Assembly (NCBI GenBank): GCA_023393525.1
Contig: JAEWKZ010000026.1
Span: forward strand, 1-30,986
DNA: 30,986 nucleotides
Source: Pseudomonadota bacterium
GTDB taxonomy: Bacteria; Desulfobacterota; Desulfovibrionia; Desulfovibrionales; Desulfomicrobiaceae
Reading direction: 5' to 3'
Shown here: in pieces, positions 30,914-30,986 of the stretch
How positions within the stretch are numbered: the stretch's first letter is position 1
Layout: each line of letters begins with the position of its first letter
The notes under the pieces: model-generated
Told to the model about the DNA's origin: nothing
The model's database searches: none
What the model saw: the letters and a program-made list of their open reading frames with translations, nothing else
Program-made: the position numbers and the translations under genes

Positions 30914-30986
30914 GGCGGATGTCGAGGCTTTGAGCGTCAGCTGTATTTAAGGATACTTAAGTTTGATATGACGAAAGAAGTTGCGT

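Noticed and set aside
1..30986. CRISPR array, phage or insertion-sequence transposase
   Set aside because: No regularly spaced direct repeats with unique spacers and no transposase or integrase motifs were seen; the RTX repeats are protein-coding.

Overview
The window is GC-rich and looks like chromosome of a strictly anaerobic sulfate-reducer-type deltaproteobacterium, most likely Desulfovibrionales (Desulfovibrio/Desulfomicrobium-like). The main reasons are the monofunctional Ni-Fe CO dehydrogenase with a Desulfovibrio-type CX2C D-cluster, its CooC and CooA-like partners, and the overall gene content. This is judged from sequence reading and memory of families, not from a search.

Layout. 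(1) 1-2067: the C-terminal part of a large RTX-type calcium-binding repeat protein, cut by the window edge, ending at a strong hairpin. (2) 2352-2472: tRNA-Lys(CTT) with its own terminator. (3) 2562-5454: a Bcr/CflA-type MFS exporter (-), an orphan 155-aa protein (+) and a bile-acid:Na+ symporter family protein (-). (4) 5594-7943: a single-domain PilZ protein (-), 566 bp without a clear gene, and an APC amino-acid permease (+) ending in a bidirectional terminator. (5) 7961-13249: a TPP-riboswitch-led thiamin salvage and uptake operon on the minus strand, thiM-thiE-thiD-thiZ-thiX-thiY, with a palindromic repeat element between thiX and thiY. (6) 13272-17146: a siaABCD-like signalling operon (phosphatase, kinase, phosphoprotein, diguanylate cyclase) on the minus strand. 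(7) 17309-20811: divergent from it, a periplasmic amino-acid-type binding protein overlapping a PAS sensor histidine kinase. (8) 20856-21518: an APS-reductase-like protein with a [4Fe-4S] motif but no catalytic C-terminal Cys. (9) 21515-25184: cooS-cooC-cooA-like regulator (-), preceded by a near-ideal CooA operator. (10) 25251-30850: ispG, an ADP-ribosylglycohydrolase-like protein, a DUF1016 nuclease, proS and a DUF559 protein, all on the plus strand, followed by a multi-hairpin repeat/terminator.

How they work together. The thi genes form one module: TPP-controlled salvage of thiazole and pyrimidine plus an ABC importer for a pyrimidine precursor. SiaD makes c-di-GMP and the separate PilZ protein is a possible receiver of it. 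The binding protein and histidine kinase, which have no permease, are probably a ligand-sensing pair. The coo genes form a CO-responsive unit in which the regulator lacks the canonical Cys heme ligand and carries an extra CxxCxxCxxC cluster. The DUF1016/ADP-ribosylglycohydrolase pair and the DUF559 gene look like accessory cargo around the housekeeping genes ispG and proS.
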